Shown here piece after piece: positions 34,535 through 43,881 of a stretch of DNA of 47,936 nt. Numbering within the stretch: position 1 is the first letter of the stretch; the number at the start of each line of letters is the position of its first letter. Made by a program: the position numbers and the translations under genes. The notes under the pieces were generated by a model. It saw only the letters and a program-made list of their open reading frames with translations, was not told the DNA's origin and ran no database searches. The stretch spans positions 1 to 47,936 of the forward strand of contig NZ_JAEUPY010000412.1 of the NCBI RefSeq assembly GCF_016790065.1, read 5' to 3'. This DNA is from Steroidobacter sp. (GTDB lineage Bacteria > Pseudomonadota > Gammaproteobacteria > Steroidobacterales > Steroidobacteraceae).

Positions 34535-34575
34535 CACAACGGGCCGTTGTGGTGCACGCCGCGTTCGGCATGCAC
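34535..34575. terminator. Double hairpin between kup and ANTAR gene
   Basis: CACAACGG-G-CCGTTGTG (34535-34551) is followed directly by GTGCA..TGCAC with an inner GCCG/CGGC stem (34552-34575). It lies between convergent genes, ten bases past the kup stop. It probably ends transcription from both sides, though there is no clean T-run. Confidence 0.5.
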
Positions 34576-34591
34576 CGTCGTTGCCCGTGAG

Positions 34592-35164
34592 CTAGTTGAG
34601 CAGCTCGGCCATTTCGATGACCGACTTGGCGACGTCACCCATGCGGCGGTTACGTTCCATCGCCATGCGCCGAAGCGTGTGATACGCCTCGTCTTCGCTC
34701 AGATTGCGCGCCTTCATCAACAAACCCTTGGCGCGCTCCACGAATTTGCGCTCGGCCAGCTTCTGCTGAGCCACGCCCAACTCGCTTCGCAGCCCAGAGA
34801 TGTAATCGAAGCGCGCGAGCGCCACTTGCAGAATCGCCGGCACGCGCGCCGCTTCAAGGCCATCGACGACGTAGGCCGCAGCGCCTGCGCGCACGCCATT
34901 TTCAATGGCCTGCGACGACGCATCGCCGGCGAACACCGCGAACGGCACCGCCGTCGGCCCCATCGCATCCAGCAAGCGATCCAATAAATCCACTGAAGGC
35001 GAACGCGCCTCCAGCAACAAGACGTCGGGCCGGCCGCGTTCCAGCGCGGGCGACAACGCACTATCCAAGGGCAGGATCTCGGTCAGCTCATGGCCGCCGA
35101 GTTCCACGCCAGTACTCAGGATCTGCGCACGATCCGCCGATTCAGCGATGACGAGCACACGCAC
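34592..35164 (-). CDS. ANTAR-domain regulator, NasT-like with altered receiver
   Basis: A 190-residue protein. Residues 1-120 form a receiver-like domain and about 130-190 an ANTAR RNA-binding domain (FVERAKGLLMKARNLSEDEAYHTLRRM, with the Ala and Arg positions of the family). ANTAR proteins bind two-stem RNA hairpins and prevent termination, as NasT does in nitrate operons. Here the phosphoacceptor position reads LLLEARSP, with Glu in place of Asp, so it is unlikely to be phosphorylated. No NasS partner or nitrate gene is nearby. The start is a GTG at 35164 with GAAGTGAG upstream. Target RNA unknown. Confidence 0.88.
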   Translation of the reverse strand: MRVLVIAESADRAQILSTGVELGGHELTEILPLDSALSPALERGRPDVLLLEARSPSVDLLDRLLDAMGPTAVPFAVFAGDASSQAIENGVRAGAAAYVVDGLEAARVPAILQVALARFDYISGLRSELGVAQQKLAERKFVERAKGLLMKARNLSEDEAYHTLRRMAMERNRRMGDVAKSVIEMAELLN

Positions 35165-35275
35165 GATGCACGCTCACTTCCGTTGGTAGAAGGAACACCT
35201 GTTCCGATAGCTACCGCGTTGCAATCAGTGTGCCAGCCCGTTGTTACAATTCTGGTGACGACCTGGGGGCGAGGG

Positions 35276-36265
35276 TCAGTCAGCTTCCAGACGCGGCCCC
35301 GGATCGGTGAACGCGCTGGCCAAGCCCAACAAGGCAGGCAGCTCGGCTCGGATAACGAACGTGGGGATGCGCGACACGTAATCGGTGAAGCGGCCCTTGT
35401 CTTCGAAGCGATCGCGAAAGCGCGAGCTGGTGAACATCGGGCCCAGGCCTGGCGCAATACCGCCGCCGATGTAAGCACCACCGAGCGCGCCGAGCGTGAG
35501 CACCAGGTTGCCCGCCATCGTGCCGAGCAACGCGCAAAACATCCCGACCGTTTCGAAACACAGGCGGCACGTGCCTTCTTGTGCACGCTTGGTGATTTCC
35601 GGCGGCGTGAGCACCTCGGGAATCACACCTTCGACGCCGCACAACGCGTCGTACAACGTCACCAATCCCGGCCCGGACAACACGCGCTCCGCCGAGACGT
35701 GCGAGAAGCGTTGTTGTAACTGCTGAAGCACGGCGACTTCACGTTCGTTCATCACCGACAACGTGACGTGACCCCCCTCACCTTGCAGCGGGATCCAATG
35801 TTGCCCTGAAGGAATCAAGCCGGAAACGCCCAGGCCGGTACCCGGACCGATCACTGCGATGGGTGCATTGGGTTGCGCTTTGCCGCCGCCGATCTGTTCG
35901 ATATCGGCGCCTTGCAGATGACGCACGGCCATGGCGAGCGCAGTGAAATCATTCAGTACGATGAGACGACGCAAGCTGAGTTGCTGCCGCGTGTGTGCCG
36001 CTGAAAACTGCCACACATGATTGGTCATGCGCACGATATCGCCAGTCACTGGACCGGCAATCGCGAGCGCCGCTTCCAACGGCCGACCGCGCGTAGTGGC
36101 GCCGACACGTTTCAAATATTCCTCAGTGGCCGACACCAGATCGGGATAGTCCGCGCACGCCAACACGATTTCATCGCGACGCTGCAGCCCATCGAGCAAA
36201 GCGAAGCGAGCGTTGGTGCCACCGATGTCCGCGATCATCCGCGGGGCCATGTCTGCTCGGCTCAT
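35276..36265 (-). CDS. glk: Glucokinase
   Basis: A 329-residue ROK-unrelated bacterial glucokinase (Glk family). The phosphate-binding ADIGGTNARFAL, the catalytic LNDFTALAMA, and GPGTGLGVSGLI are all present, with EGGHVTL further on. It phosphorylates glucose with ATP at the cytosolic entrance to the Entner-Doudoroff route. It is last in zwf-pgl-glk, 10 bp after pgl, so clearly operonic. ATG at 36265 (a second ATG lies at codon 6). Confidence 0.94.
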   Translation of the reverse strand: MSRADMAPRMIADIGGTNARFALLDGLQRRDEIVLACADYPDLVSATEEYLKRVGATTRGRPLEAALAIAGPVTGDIVRMTNHVWQFSAAHTRQQLSLRRLIVLNDFTALAMAVRHLQGADIEQIGGGKAQPNAPIAVIGPGTGLGVSGLIPSGQHWIPLQGEGGHVTLSVMNEREVAVLQQLQQRFSHVSAERVLSGPGLVTLYDALCGVEGVIPEVLTPPEITKRAQEGTCRLCFETVGMFCALLGTMAGNLVLTLGALGGAYIGGGIAPGLGPMFTSSRFRDRFEDKGRFTDYVSRIPTFVIRAELPALLGLASAFTDPGPRLEAD

Positions 36266-36275
36266 GATCCCGTGC

Positions 36276-36977
36276 TCACGGTGCCCAGTAGACGTCGATG
36301 GGCACTTCTTTCTGCTGCAGCACCGAGCGCACCGGCAACTCGGCCACCGGCCCGGCCGCTTTCGCCCGTTGATAAACCTGCCACTTCGACTCCCCCTCGA
36401 TATGCAAAATGATACGGCGCGAGTCCAGCAACGCCGTCAAATTCAAACTCAACCGCGCATGCGGCGCCGTCAATGCATTGATGGCAACGCAGCCCGACGG
36501 CGCGCCGCGATCCAGCGCCTTGTTCAACGCCAGCGAGCCGGGAAACAGCGACGCGGTATGCCCGTCGTCGCCCATGCCCAGCAGCACCACGTCGAACGGA
36601 TGCGGCACTCGGGTTAACGCACGAGTGGCCCAATCGGCACCGGCCTCGGGCGCCGGCGCGGGGTTTTTCAACCCGACGAAATGAGCCGCAGCGGCAGCCC
36701 CGGTGAGCAGCGTTTCGCGCACCAGCTTTTCATTACTGGCCGCGGAATTGGTCTCGACCCAGCGCTCATCGGCCAGGGTCACCCACACCTTGGACCAGTC
36801 CAGCTTTTCGGCTCGCAATTGCTCGAACAGCTTGGCCGGCGTGCGCCCGCCCGAGACCACCAGGCTGGCCACGCCGCGTTCCTGGATGGCTTCCTCGAGA
36901 TCGACTTTGATCTCACCCGACAGCGCGTGCGCCAGCGCCAGCGACTCGGGGAAGCGATGTTCGTGAAGCCAACTCAT
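36276..36977 (-). CDS. pgl: 6-phosphogluconolactonase (DevB/Pgl type)
   Basis: A 233-residue protein. [28 protein letters not shown] and [17 protein letters not shown] match the NagB-like 6-phosphogluconolactonase family. It hydrolyses 6-phosphogluconolactone, the Zwf product. Start: ATG at 36977 with GGGAG upstream, in the middle of a longer frame whose first 57 codons overlap zwf and have no similarity. It lies 10 bp after zwf and 10 bp before glk. Confidence 0.94.
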   Translation of the reverse strand: MSWLHEHRFPESLALAHALSGEIKVDLEEAIQERGVASLVVSGGRTPAKLFEQLRAEKLDWSKVWVTLADERWVETNSAASNEKLVRETLLTGAAAAAHFVGLKNPAPAPEAGADWATRALTRVPHPFDVVLLGMGDDGHTASLFPGSLALNKALDRGAPSGCVAINALTAPHARLSLNLTALLDSRRIILHIEGESKWQVYQRAKAAGPVAELPVRSVLQQKEVPIDVYWAP

Positions 36978-36987
36978 GGATCTCCCA

Positions 36988-38448
36988 TTACAGCTCGTTG
37001 CGCCAGGCAAAGCCGTCCCGGCCCAGCAGCGCGCTGGCTGCCGCCGGGCCCCAGCTCCCGGCCGTGTACGCTTTGGGCGGCTCGTCGGCCTGATCCCAGG
37101 CCTCGCGGATCGGGTCGACCCACTGCCAGGCCGCGTCCAGCTCGTCACGGCGCATGAACAGCGTCAAATTGCCCTTCACCACGTCGGTAAGCAAGCGCTC
37201 GTAAGCATCCAGCCGCGGCGCCTTGAAGGTTTCGGAGAAATCCAGGCTCAGCTCCACCGGCTTCAGGCGCATCACCTCGCCCGGGAACTTGGCCAGCACG
37301 GTGAGCGAGATGCTTTCGTCGGGCTGCAGCTGGATCACCAGGCGGTTCAGGGCCTGCGGCGTGTCCGGCCGTTCATAAATGGACAGCGGCACGTCTTCGA
37401 AGGTCACCACGATTTCCGACAGCTTTTCCTGCAGCCGCTTGCCGGTGCGCAGATAGAACGGCACCCCCACCCAGCGCCAGGAATCGATGTCGACCCGGAG
37501 CGCCACGAAGGTCTCGGTGTTGCTGTTGTTCGGCACATCCTTTTCGTCGAGATAGCCGACCACCGGTTTGCCGCCGGCCGCGCCGGCCTTGTACTGACCG
37601 CGCACCGATTTATGCAAAACATCGCGACCCTTGAGCGGGCGCAGAGCGCGCAGCACCTTCAGCTTCTCGTCGCGCATCGCGTCCGGATCGGACGTCGCCG
37701 GCGGCTCCATTGCAATTATGCAAAGCAGTTGCAAGAGATGGTTCTGGACCATGTCGCGCAACGCGCCGGTGTCGTCGTAGAACTGTGCTCGGCGTTCGAC
37801 GCCGAGTTCTTCGGCGACCGTGATCTGCACGTGCTTGACGCGACCCCGCCGCCACAGCGGCTCGAACAGCGTATTACCGAAACGCAGGGCCAGCAGGTTC
37901 TGCACTGTTTCCTTACCGAGATAGTGGTCGATACGGAAGATCTGCTGCTCGGTGAAGATGCGACCGACGCGCTCGTTGATTTGCGCCGAGGAAGCACGGT
38001 CGTGGCCGAGCGGCTTTTCCAGCACGACGCGCGAATTCGACGTCACCAGGCCGTGTTGCGCGAGGCCTTCGCAGATGGACGCAAACAAATCCGGCGAGGT
38101 GGACAGGAAGAAGGCGCGCACATGGTCGTCACACCCCTTGAGCGACTTGGCCAGGGTGGCGAAATCGTCCGGGGACGAGGCGTCGACCTTCAGATAGTCC
38201 ACGTGTTGTGAAAATTCTGCCCAACGTTTTTCGTCGTAATCCTTGCCCAGATGGGTCTGGCAACTGGCCTGGACTTGGGCCAGATAGTCCTCGCGAGACA
38301 ACTCGCTGCGCGCCACGCCCAACACGCGTGACTTGGGAGACAAATATCCGGAGGCCTTGCGCCGATACAGCGCCGGCAACAGCTTGCGCATGGCCAGATC
38401 GCCGGTGCCGCCGAACAACACTAAATCGAAGGTGGGAAGAGCTTGCAT
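36988..38448 (-). CDS. zwf: Glucose-6-phosphate 1-dehydrogenase
   Basis: A 486-residue enzyme, typical length for bacterial Zwf. The cofactor site is LFGGTGDLAMRKLLPALY; the substrate site is RIDHYLGKE with catalytic His; EKPLGHD is present too. It oxidises glucose-6-phosphate to 6-phosphoglucono-lactone with NADP (or NAD). First gene of zwf-pgl-glk. I take the ATG at 38448; the reading upstream lacks similarity. The 266-bp region to the divergent edd contains a 10-bp-period direct repeat but no HexR-type site that I can see. Confidence 0.96.
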   Translation of the reverse strand: MQALPTFDLVLFGGTGDLAMRKLLPALYRRKASGYLSPKSRVLGVARSELSREDYLAQVQASCQTHLGKDYDEKRWAEFSQHVDYLKVDASSPDDFATLAKSLKGCDDHVRAFFLSTSPDLFASICEGLAQHGLVTSNSRVVLEKPLGHDRASSAQINERVGRIFTEQQIFRIDHYLGKETVQNLLALRFGNTLFEPLWRRGRVKHVQITVAEELGVERRAQFYDDTGALRDMVQNHLLQLLCIIAMEPPATSDPDAMRDEKLKVLRALRPLKGRDVLHKSVRGQYKAGAAGGKPVVGYLDEKDVPNNSNTETFVALRVDIDSWRWVGVPFYLRTGKRLQEKLSEIVVTFEDVPLSIYERPDTPQALNRLVIQLQPDESISLTVLAKFPGEVMRLKPVELSLDFSETFKAPRLDAYERLLTDVVKGNLTLFMRRDELDAAWQWVDPIREAWDQADEPPKAYTAGSWGPAAASALLGRDGFAWRNEL

Positions 38449-38563
38449 GAATACTGACGCCTTGCAGGAAATCCTTGATCGCGTCCACCAAAATAGCGTC
38501 CTACGATGCTCCGAGCAAACCACTGTTGCTCATTCGCATGAGCCGCACTGGGGCGCGCGACGA

Positions 38564-38582
38564 GACATTTGTGGACATTTGT
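38564..38582. repeat. Tandem GACATTTGT repeat in zwf-edd intergenic region
   Basis: GACATTTGT occurs at 38564-38572 and again at 38574-38582, one helical turn apart, about 116 bp before zwf and 132 bp before edd. Two AT-rich half-sites on one DNA face are typical of an operator; the regulator is unknown. Confidence 0.4.
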
Positions 38583-38714
38583 TTCAGTGAGCGGACCGCG
38601 ATTCCAATTTTCGCGCCAGATGATAGCGTGAGCGCTTGTCCCGAGGCGATGCGGCGCACGAACCGCTAGAATCGCAACCATGATCGAGCCGACGCCAATC
38701 GCCAACCAACACAT

Positions 38715-40553
38715 ATGAAGACCAGCGCACCTCTGCATGAACGCGTGCGCGCCGTAACCGAGAGGATTCGCGAGCGCAGCCACCCAACCCGCAGCTCTTA
38801 TCTGGAGCACATGCGTGAAGCGCAGCGGAGCGATCAGCCCACGCGCGCCGGATTGGCGTGTACCAATCTTGCGCATGGCTTCGCCGCCATGGACACGCAG
38901 GACAAAGACACTTTGCGTGGTGCGCGTTGGCCTAATTTGGCTATCGTTTCCTCTTATAACGACATGCTGTCGGCGCATCGGCCGCTGGAGCGTTATCCGG
39001 AGCTACTCAAACTCGCCGCGCGCGAAGTCGGTGCAGTCGCGCAGTTCGCCGGTGGCGTGCCTGCGATGTGCGACGGTGTCACGCAAGGGCAACCTGGTAT
39101 GGAGCTGTCGCTCTTCAGTCGCGACGTCATCGCGATGAGCACGGCCATCGCCCTGTCCCACAACATGTTCGACGCCACGCTGTGTCTCGGTGTGTGCGAC
39201 AAGATCGTGCCGGGCTTGTTGATGGGTGCACTCACGTTCGGTCATCTGCCGACTATCTTCGTGCCCGGTGGGCCGATGACGTCCGGCATTCCGAACAAAG
39301 AGAAGGCGCGCATTCGGCAGCTGTTCGCCGAAGGCAAAGTCGGTCGAGATGCGTTGCTCGAATCCGAAGCGCAGAGCTATCACTCGCAAGGCACGTGCAC
39401 GTTCTATGGCACAGCCAACAGCAATCAAGTGATGATGGAAATGATGGGCCTGCATTTGCCGGGCTCGGCCTTCGTCGCACCGAACACGCCGCTGCGAGAT
39501 GCGCTCACCAGCGCTGCTGCTCGACGTGCCGCGAAGATCACGGCGCTCGGCGATGAATATCTGCCACTGAGTGGCACCGTCGATGAGCGAGCCATCGTGA
39601 ACGCCATCGTCGGCTTGCTCGCGACCGGTGGCTCGACCAATCACACATTGCATCTCGTCGCCATGGCACGCGCTGCTGGCATCAATATCAACTGGGATGA
39701 TTTCAGCGAACTGTCCGAGATCGTGCCGCTGCTGGCGCGCATCTACCCGAACGGCGCGGCTGACGTGAATCACTTCCACGCGGCTGGCGGCATCGGCTTT
39801 TTGATTCGCGAGCTGATCGGTTCGGGCTTGTTACATCAGGACACGATCACTGTGATGGGCCAAGGCATGGACGCGTATACGCAGGAGCCTTGGTTGTCAC
39901 CGGAAGGATTGCGTTGGCGCCCGGCGCCGGAGCACAGCGGCGATCATGAAGTGTTGCGGCCGATTACCGATCCTTTCGGGGCCGATGGTGGCCTCAAGGT
40001 ATTGCGCGGTAACTTGGGTCGCGGCGTGATCAAGACGTCAGCGGTCCAGCCGCAACATCGCGTCGTCGAAGCGCCGGCGCGCGTGTTCGACGATCAGGAA
40101 GATGTGATCAAGGCGTTCAAGGCCGGCGAGTTGGCTCGCGACTGTGTGGTCGTGGTTCGTTATCAAGGGCCGCGCGCCAATGGCATGCCGGAGTTGCATC
40201 AGCTGACGCCGACACTGTCGTCGCTTCAGAGCAAGGGATTCAAAGTAGCGCTCGTGACCGATGGCCGCATGTCCGGCGCGTCGGGCGCGGTGCCTGCGGC
40301 TATCCATGTGACGCCGGAATGTTTGGCCGGCGGCCCGCTGGAGAAAGTTCAGGACGGCGATGTGATTCACTTGGACAGCTACACTGGCGTACTCGAAGTT
40401 CGCGTCGACGAGGCTGTGCTGCGTGCTCGCACTGTGCCGCGGCCGAATTTGAGTCGCAATGGGTTTGGCGTGGGACGGGAGTTGTTTGCTACGTTCCGCG
40501 CGTCGGCCGGCGATGCCGAAGCTGGCGCGGCTTCCGTTTACGCCGACCTCTGA
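38715..40553 (+). CDS. edd: Phosphogluconate dehydratase
   Basis: A 612-residue member of the IlvD/Edd family (E. coli Edd is about 600). The iron-sulfur ligand regions are [20 protein letters not shown] and [16 protein letters not shown], with the third in the region around [15 protein letters not shown]. The C-terminal part has [21 protein letters not shown]. It converts 6-phosphogluconate to 2-keto-3-deoxy-6-phosphogluconate, a cytosolic [4Fe-4S] enzyme sensitive to superoxide. The ATG at 38715 lacks a strong ribosome site. Followed by eda after 41 bp; divergent from zwf. Confidence 0.96.
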   Translation: MKTSAPLHERVRAVTERIRERSHPTRSSYLEHMREAQRSDQPTRAGLACTNLAHGFAAMDTQDKDTLRGARWPNLAIVSSYNDMLSAHRPLERYPELLKLAAREVGAVAQFAGGVPAMCDGVTQGQPGMELSLFSRDVIAMSTAIALSHNMFDATLCLGVCDKIVPGLLMGALTFGHLPTIFVPGGPMTSGIPNKEKARIRQLFAEGKVGRDALLESEAQSYHSQGTCTFYGTANSNQVMMEMMGLHLPGSAFVAPNTPLRDALTSAAARRAAKITALGDEYLPLSGTVDERAIVNAIVGLLATGGSTNHTLHLVAMARAAGININWDDFSELSEIVPLLARIYPNGAADVNHFHAAGGIGFLIRELIGSGLLHQDTITVMGQGMDAYTQEPWLSPEGLRWRPAPEHSGDHEVLRPITDPFGADGGLKVLRGNLGRGVIKTSAVQPQHRVVEAPARVFDDQEDVIKAFKAGELARDCVVVVRYQGPRANGMPELHQLTPTLSSLQSKGFKVALVTDGRMSGASGAVPAAIHVTPECLAGGPLEKVQDGDVIHLDSYTGVLEVRVDEAVLRARTVPRPNLSRNGFGVGRELFATFRASAGDAEAGAASVYADL

Positions 40554-40594
40554 TATTCACTGCTTTCGTAAGACTCCAGATATCATCACTGCGT

Positions 40595-41221
40595 ATGAAT
40601 ATTCGTTCCATCCTGGCGCTGGCTCCGGTCATTCCTGTGCTCACCATCGAGCACCTCGATCACGCTGTGCCTTTGGCTCGCGCGCTCAGCAATGGCGGGT
40701 TGCGCGTTTTGGAAGTTACTTTGCGAACGCCGGCGGCTCTGCCTGCTATCGAGGCGATGCGCAAGGCTGTACCTGAGGCTGTCGTTGGTGTGGGCACGCT
40801 GGCGCGGCCTGGTGATTTTGTGACGGCTGGGAATGCGGGTGCTCAGTTTGGTGTTAGCCCTGGGCTCACTGCCGAGATGGCTGCCGCTGCGCGCGCTGCT
40901 TCGTTTCCTATGCTGCCCGGGATCATGACGCCTACGGAGTTGTTGGCTGGGTTGGGCTGGGGGTATGACACCTTCAAGCTATTTCCTGCTCAGCAGGCCG
41001 GTGGCATTGCGATGCTCAAGGCGCTGGGCGCGCCGTTCCCTGAAGTTGTTTTTTGCCCGACGGGCGGGATTTCTCGCGCTACCGCGCCGGACTTCTTGGC
41101 TCTGCCTAATGTGGCCTGCGTTGGTGGGTCGTGGGTTGCACCCACGGACCGCGTGCGAGATGGAGATTGGGCCGGGATCGAACAGCTCGCCCGCGATGCC
41201 GCGTCGCTGGCGAAGAAATAG
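40595..41221 (+). CDS. eda: KDPG aldolase
   Basis: A 208-residue aldolase. Glu40 and Arg44 (LEVTLRTP) and the Schiff-base Lys128 (DTFKLFPAQQAGG) are present, along with PGIMTPTE and CPTGGIS. It splits 2-keto-3-deoxy-6-phosphogluconate into pyruvate and glyceraldehyde-3-phosphate. Located 41 bp after edd in the same orientation. Codon use differs noticeably from edd, with many GCT, CCT and GGG codons, so its base composition at third positions is lower in GC than the neighbours. The ATG at 40595 has no clear ribosome site. Confidence 0.95.
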   Translation: MNIRSILALAPVIPVLTIEHLDHAVPLARALSNGGLRVLEVTLRTPAALPAIEAMRKAVPEAVVGVGTLARPGDFVTAGNAGAQFGVSPGLTAEMAAAARAASFPMLPGIMTPTELLAGLGWGYDTFKLFPAQQAGGIAMLKALGAPFPEVVFCPTGGISRATAPDFLALPNVACVGGSWVAPTDRVRDGDWAGIEQLARDAASLAKK

Positions 41222-41333
41222 AAGCTCTCGCTAAGGGTTGATTGCGCGCTTCGGCAGCCGCGCTTGGCTGCTTGCTTCAGCGATTGCTCGATTCGTCGAA
41301 GGAGATTGGCTCCGTGCTCGGGTGAGCGTGTGC

Positions 41334-43766
41334 TTACTTGCCGTTGGCGGCGCGCTTCGGCTCGACGTTAGCTGGAGCGGTGGCGGCGCCCTGCACGGGC
41401 GTGGAGATCAGCGATAGCGCTTCCTGGCCGTTGAGCTCGTGCGAGCCCGTGCCGTCAGTCTTGGCGCTCAGTGCTTTTGGGTCGGGTTTGTTCTCCGCCG
41501 CCCGCTGCATGGCCATCCATTCGCCGGTGGCCAGCAACGCCAGCTCACCGAACTCTGTCATCGACGAGGATGTTTCGACTACCGGCTTTGCCGTAGCCGG
41601 CGCTTCCAACGCACGGGCGCTAGTCGTCGCGCTGCCTGGCGGGAGAATGTCATCTGGTAGTTCGAGCGCCTGCGCACGGGCCTGAGCCTGAGCGAGCTCC
41701 GATTTGGATTCTGTCTTGGTCGCGGCCGGCGCAGTAGCGCCTGGCGGCAGAGCGGAGTTGGCAAGCTCTTGCGCCAATATTCCTAACGGCTGTGTGCTGT
41801 TGATGTCCGGCTTCGCTTCGCTTGCCGGCAAGAGTGTCACTTCGCTTGCAGCTGGCTTCGCCGCTGCCGCCGCAGGCGTAGCTGCCGGCCGCGTAACAGG
41901 CGACGAAGCACCACTCAACGACGGGGCTTGGCTCGAAGCGGGCGACGAGACCGCCGGTCGCGTCGCTGGTGACGAAGCTTTGGGTGCCGGCGCAATCGGC
42001 TGCAACGCAGCCATGCGCGCGGCCTTCAGTGCAGCTTGTTTCGCGGCATCCAGCTGAGGCGCGCTCGGCGCCGCCGCAGAAGAAGCAACCTTCTTAGTAA
42101 CAACAGGTCCAGCAGAAACACGAGGCGGCGGCGGAGCGTCGATCTCGAGCAGGTCCTGCGACAACAACTCTTCCGAATCGTCAGCAACACCGCGCGCACG
42201 CTCGGTCATCGGCGACTCATTGGAGCTCGCCTTGACCTGGCTCTCGAACACCTGCAACACATCGCCAACCGTCTTGCTGGCAGCGACCTGCGCCGCCAAA
42301 TCGGCCTCGCGTTTAGTGCGCTCCTGCTCTTGCTCGATGCGCCACTTCGGCAGCTCTTCCGACTCCCGCGTGGACACTTTGGATTCCAACGAATCCGGAT
42401 CGTCCAGATCGATCACCGTCACCGGCTTGCGCTTGCCCGCATTCATTTCCGCTTCGCTCGGCAGAGCCGGCGGCACGGTCAGCGCTTCATCGATCTCCGG
42501 CGTCGGCAGGTCCTTGGCGACCAGCGACTGCCGCCCAATCAAATCGTAATAAAGCTGCAAGTACTTCTGCAGCGACTTCACATACACGAAGTTGGCCAGC
42601 GCATGTTTGCGCGCGCCCTGCGCCATGTGAGTTCGTTTCTCCGGCGTCAGCTGCATCACTTTGGTGATGGCCTTGATGAACGCACCCGGATTGCCGGGCT
42701 CGATCGCGACGCCGTGCTGAGCAATCACTTCACCCTGCGCACCCATGCCGGTAGCGACGACCGGCACACCGCACAGCATCGCCATCACGATGTTCATTCG
42801 CGACTGATCGTTGGTCGCACTGGAGCAAACCACATCGCAAGCGTTATACAAACCGGAAATGTCCGACCACTCGCCGAGCAGATGCACGCGCGTGGCCATC
42901 GAGCCCCCGCCCACCAAGGCCATCAACGGCGCATTGCCCTTCTGCACCCCGTGGCCCGCGAGCACCACAGCGATATTGGGATTGGTCTTGACCAACTCGC
43001 CCACCGCCCGAATCAAGGTCGCATGATCGAAATCGGGTTGGAACGGCGCGGCCATGCCGATCACGAAGGTCTCGCCCGGCAGATTCAATTCTTCACGTAA
43101 CTTCCGGCGAGCGGCGAAATCAGGTTTGAAGCGCGTGGCATCGACGCCAGGCGGCACGGTTTCATGACCGCCATCGGGGAAACCGACGCGACGATGTTGA
43201 GAAGCCGCCGACTCGGAGGTGTAAACGATGCGATCGGCACGCGAAGCAAACTTCGCGGCGTACTTGAGCTTTTGCCGATCGATCAAGCCGGCGTTCTTGG
43301 CAATCGGCGTTGTATCCGCAACGCTCCACACCAATCGCGGCTTCCATTCGCAACGTTTACGCAGCAGCGCCGCGATCACCTGGGCCGTATGACCCCAGGC
43401 CTGAATCACATCGGGCCGGAAGTGACGGGTGGACGTGAGCAGCTCTTGGAACGCTTTGGGAGAAAACCGTTTACGAGACAGCGCCAGATCGAAGGTCGGC
43501 ACGCCGTTCTGGCGCAGCACCGCAGACGGCACGGCGCCAGGCGACAGGCACGCGACCTGCGCCTTCACGCGCTGGCGAGGCAGACGCGTCAGCAGCGGCA
43601 TGAATAGCGAGGGTTGCAGGCTGGCGGCGATGCCGCCGGCGCTCACAACATGCAAAACACGAATTTGTCGAAGGTTGGCTTCGGACACGACAAACCGTCG
43701 CTGGTAACCGTTTCGGGGATGATGGTGAAATCGTAACAGTAGTTCACCATCGGGCGCGCCAACCAC
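41334..43766 (-). CDS. GT4-like glycosyltransferase with long disordered C-terminal tail
   Basis: An 810-residue protein. Residues about 35-415 form a GT-B fold: N-terminal IRVLHVVSAGGIAAS, then RFKPD after GVDAT, and the donor-domain strand FVIGMAAPFQPDFDH. The usual EX7E motif is degenerate: the segment reads NDQSRMNIVMAMLCGVPVVA, with Met where the second Glu normally lies. Residues about 420-810 are low-complexity: a coiled stretch (KWRIEQEQERTKREADLAA) then Ala/Pro/Ser/Thr-rich sequence. The start is unsettled: GTG at 43766, or GTG at 43688 nearer the fold. The tail is unusual for this family. Sugar and acceptor unknown. Confidence 0.78.
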   Translation of the reverse strand: MVGAPDGELLLRFHHHPRNGYQRRFVVSEANLRQIRVLHVVSAGGIAASLQPSLFMPLLTRLPRQRVKAQVACLSPGAVPSAVLRQNGVPTFDLALSRKRFSPKAFQELLTSTRHFRPDVIQAWGHTAQVIAALLRKRCEWKPRLVWSVADTTPIAKNAGLIDRQKLKYAAKFASRADRIVYTSESAASQHRRVGFPDGGHETVPPGVDATRFKPDFAARRKLREELNLPGETFVIGMAAPFQPDFDHATLIRAVGELVKTNPNIAVVLAGHGVQKGNAPLMALVGGGSMATRVHLLGEWSDISGLYNACDVVCSSATNDQSRMNIVMAMLCGVPVVATGMGAQGEVIAQHGVAIEPGNPGAFIKAITKVMQLTPEKRTHMAQGARKHALANFVYVKSLQKYLQLYYDLIGRQSLVAKDLPTPEIDEALTVPPALPSEAEMNAGKRKPVTVIDLDDPDSLESKVSTRESEELPKWRIEQEQERTKREADLAAQVAASKTVGDVLQVFESQVKASSNESPMTERARGVADDSEELLSQDLLEIDAPPPPRVSAGPVVTKKVASSAAAPSAPQLDAAKQAALKAARMAALQPIAPAPKASSPATRPAVSSPASSQAPSLSGASSPVTRPAATPAAAAAKPAASEVTLLPASEAKPDINSTQPLGILAQELANSALPPGATAPAATKTESKSELAQAQARAQALELPDDILPPGSATTSARALEAPATAKPVVETSSSMTEFGELALLATGEWMAMQRAAENKPDPKALSAKTDGTGSHELNGQEALSLISTPVQGAATAPANVEPKRAANGK

Positions 43767-43881
43767 AGTGTGAAATTGTTAAACCCGGCACAGTTCGTCG
43801 CCGCGTTTTAGGTGACAAGAATTGACACCCCACCGGCAGGAATTGGCAGGTCGAGAGTCAGATCACAATCAGGCGGGACAT

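Noticed and set aside
36976..38211. 411-codon frame antisense to zwf
   Set aside because: Mirrors zwf codon structure; no start context or domain.
41254..41271. Stem GCAGCC/GGCTGC after eda as a terminator
   Set aside because: Six-bp stem without a T-run; too weak to call.
42036..43100. 354-codon frame antisense to the glycosyltransferase
   Set aside because: Arg/His/Gln-rich shadow without domain.
43740..43800. Lac-operator-like string AATTTCACACTGTGG before the glycosyltransferase
   Set aside because: Only a chance partial resemblance; no LacI-type gene or lactose gene nearby.
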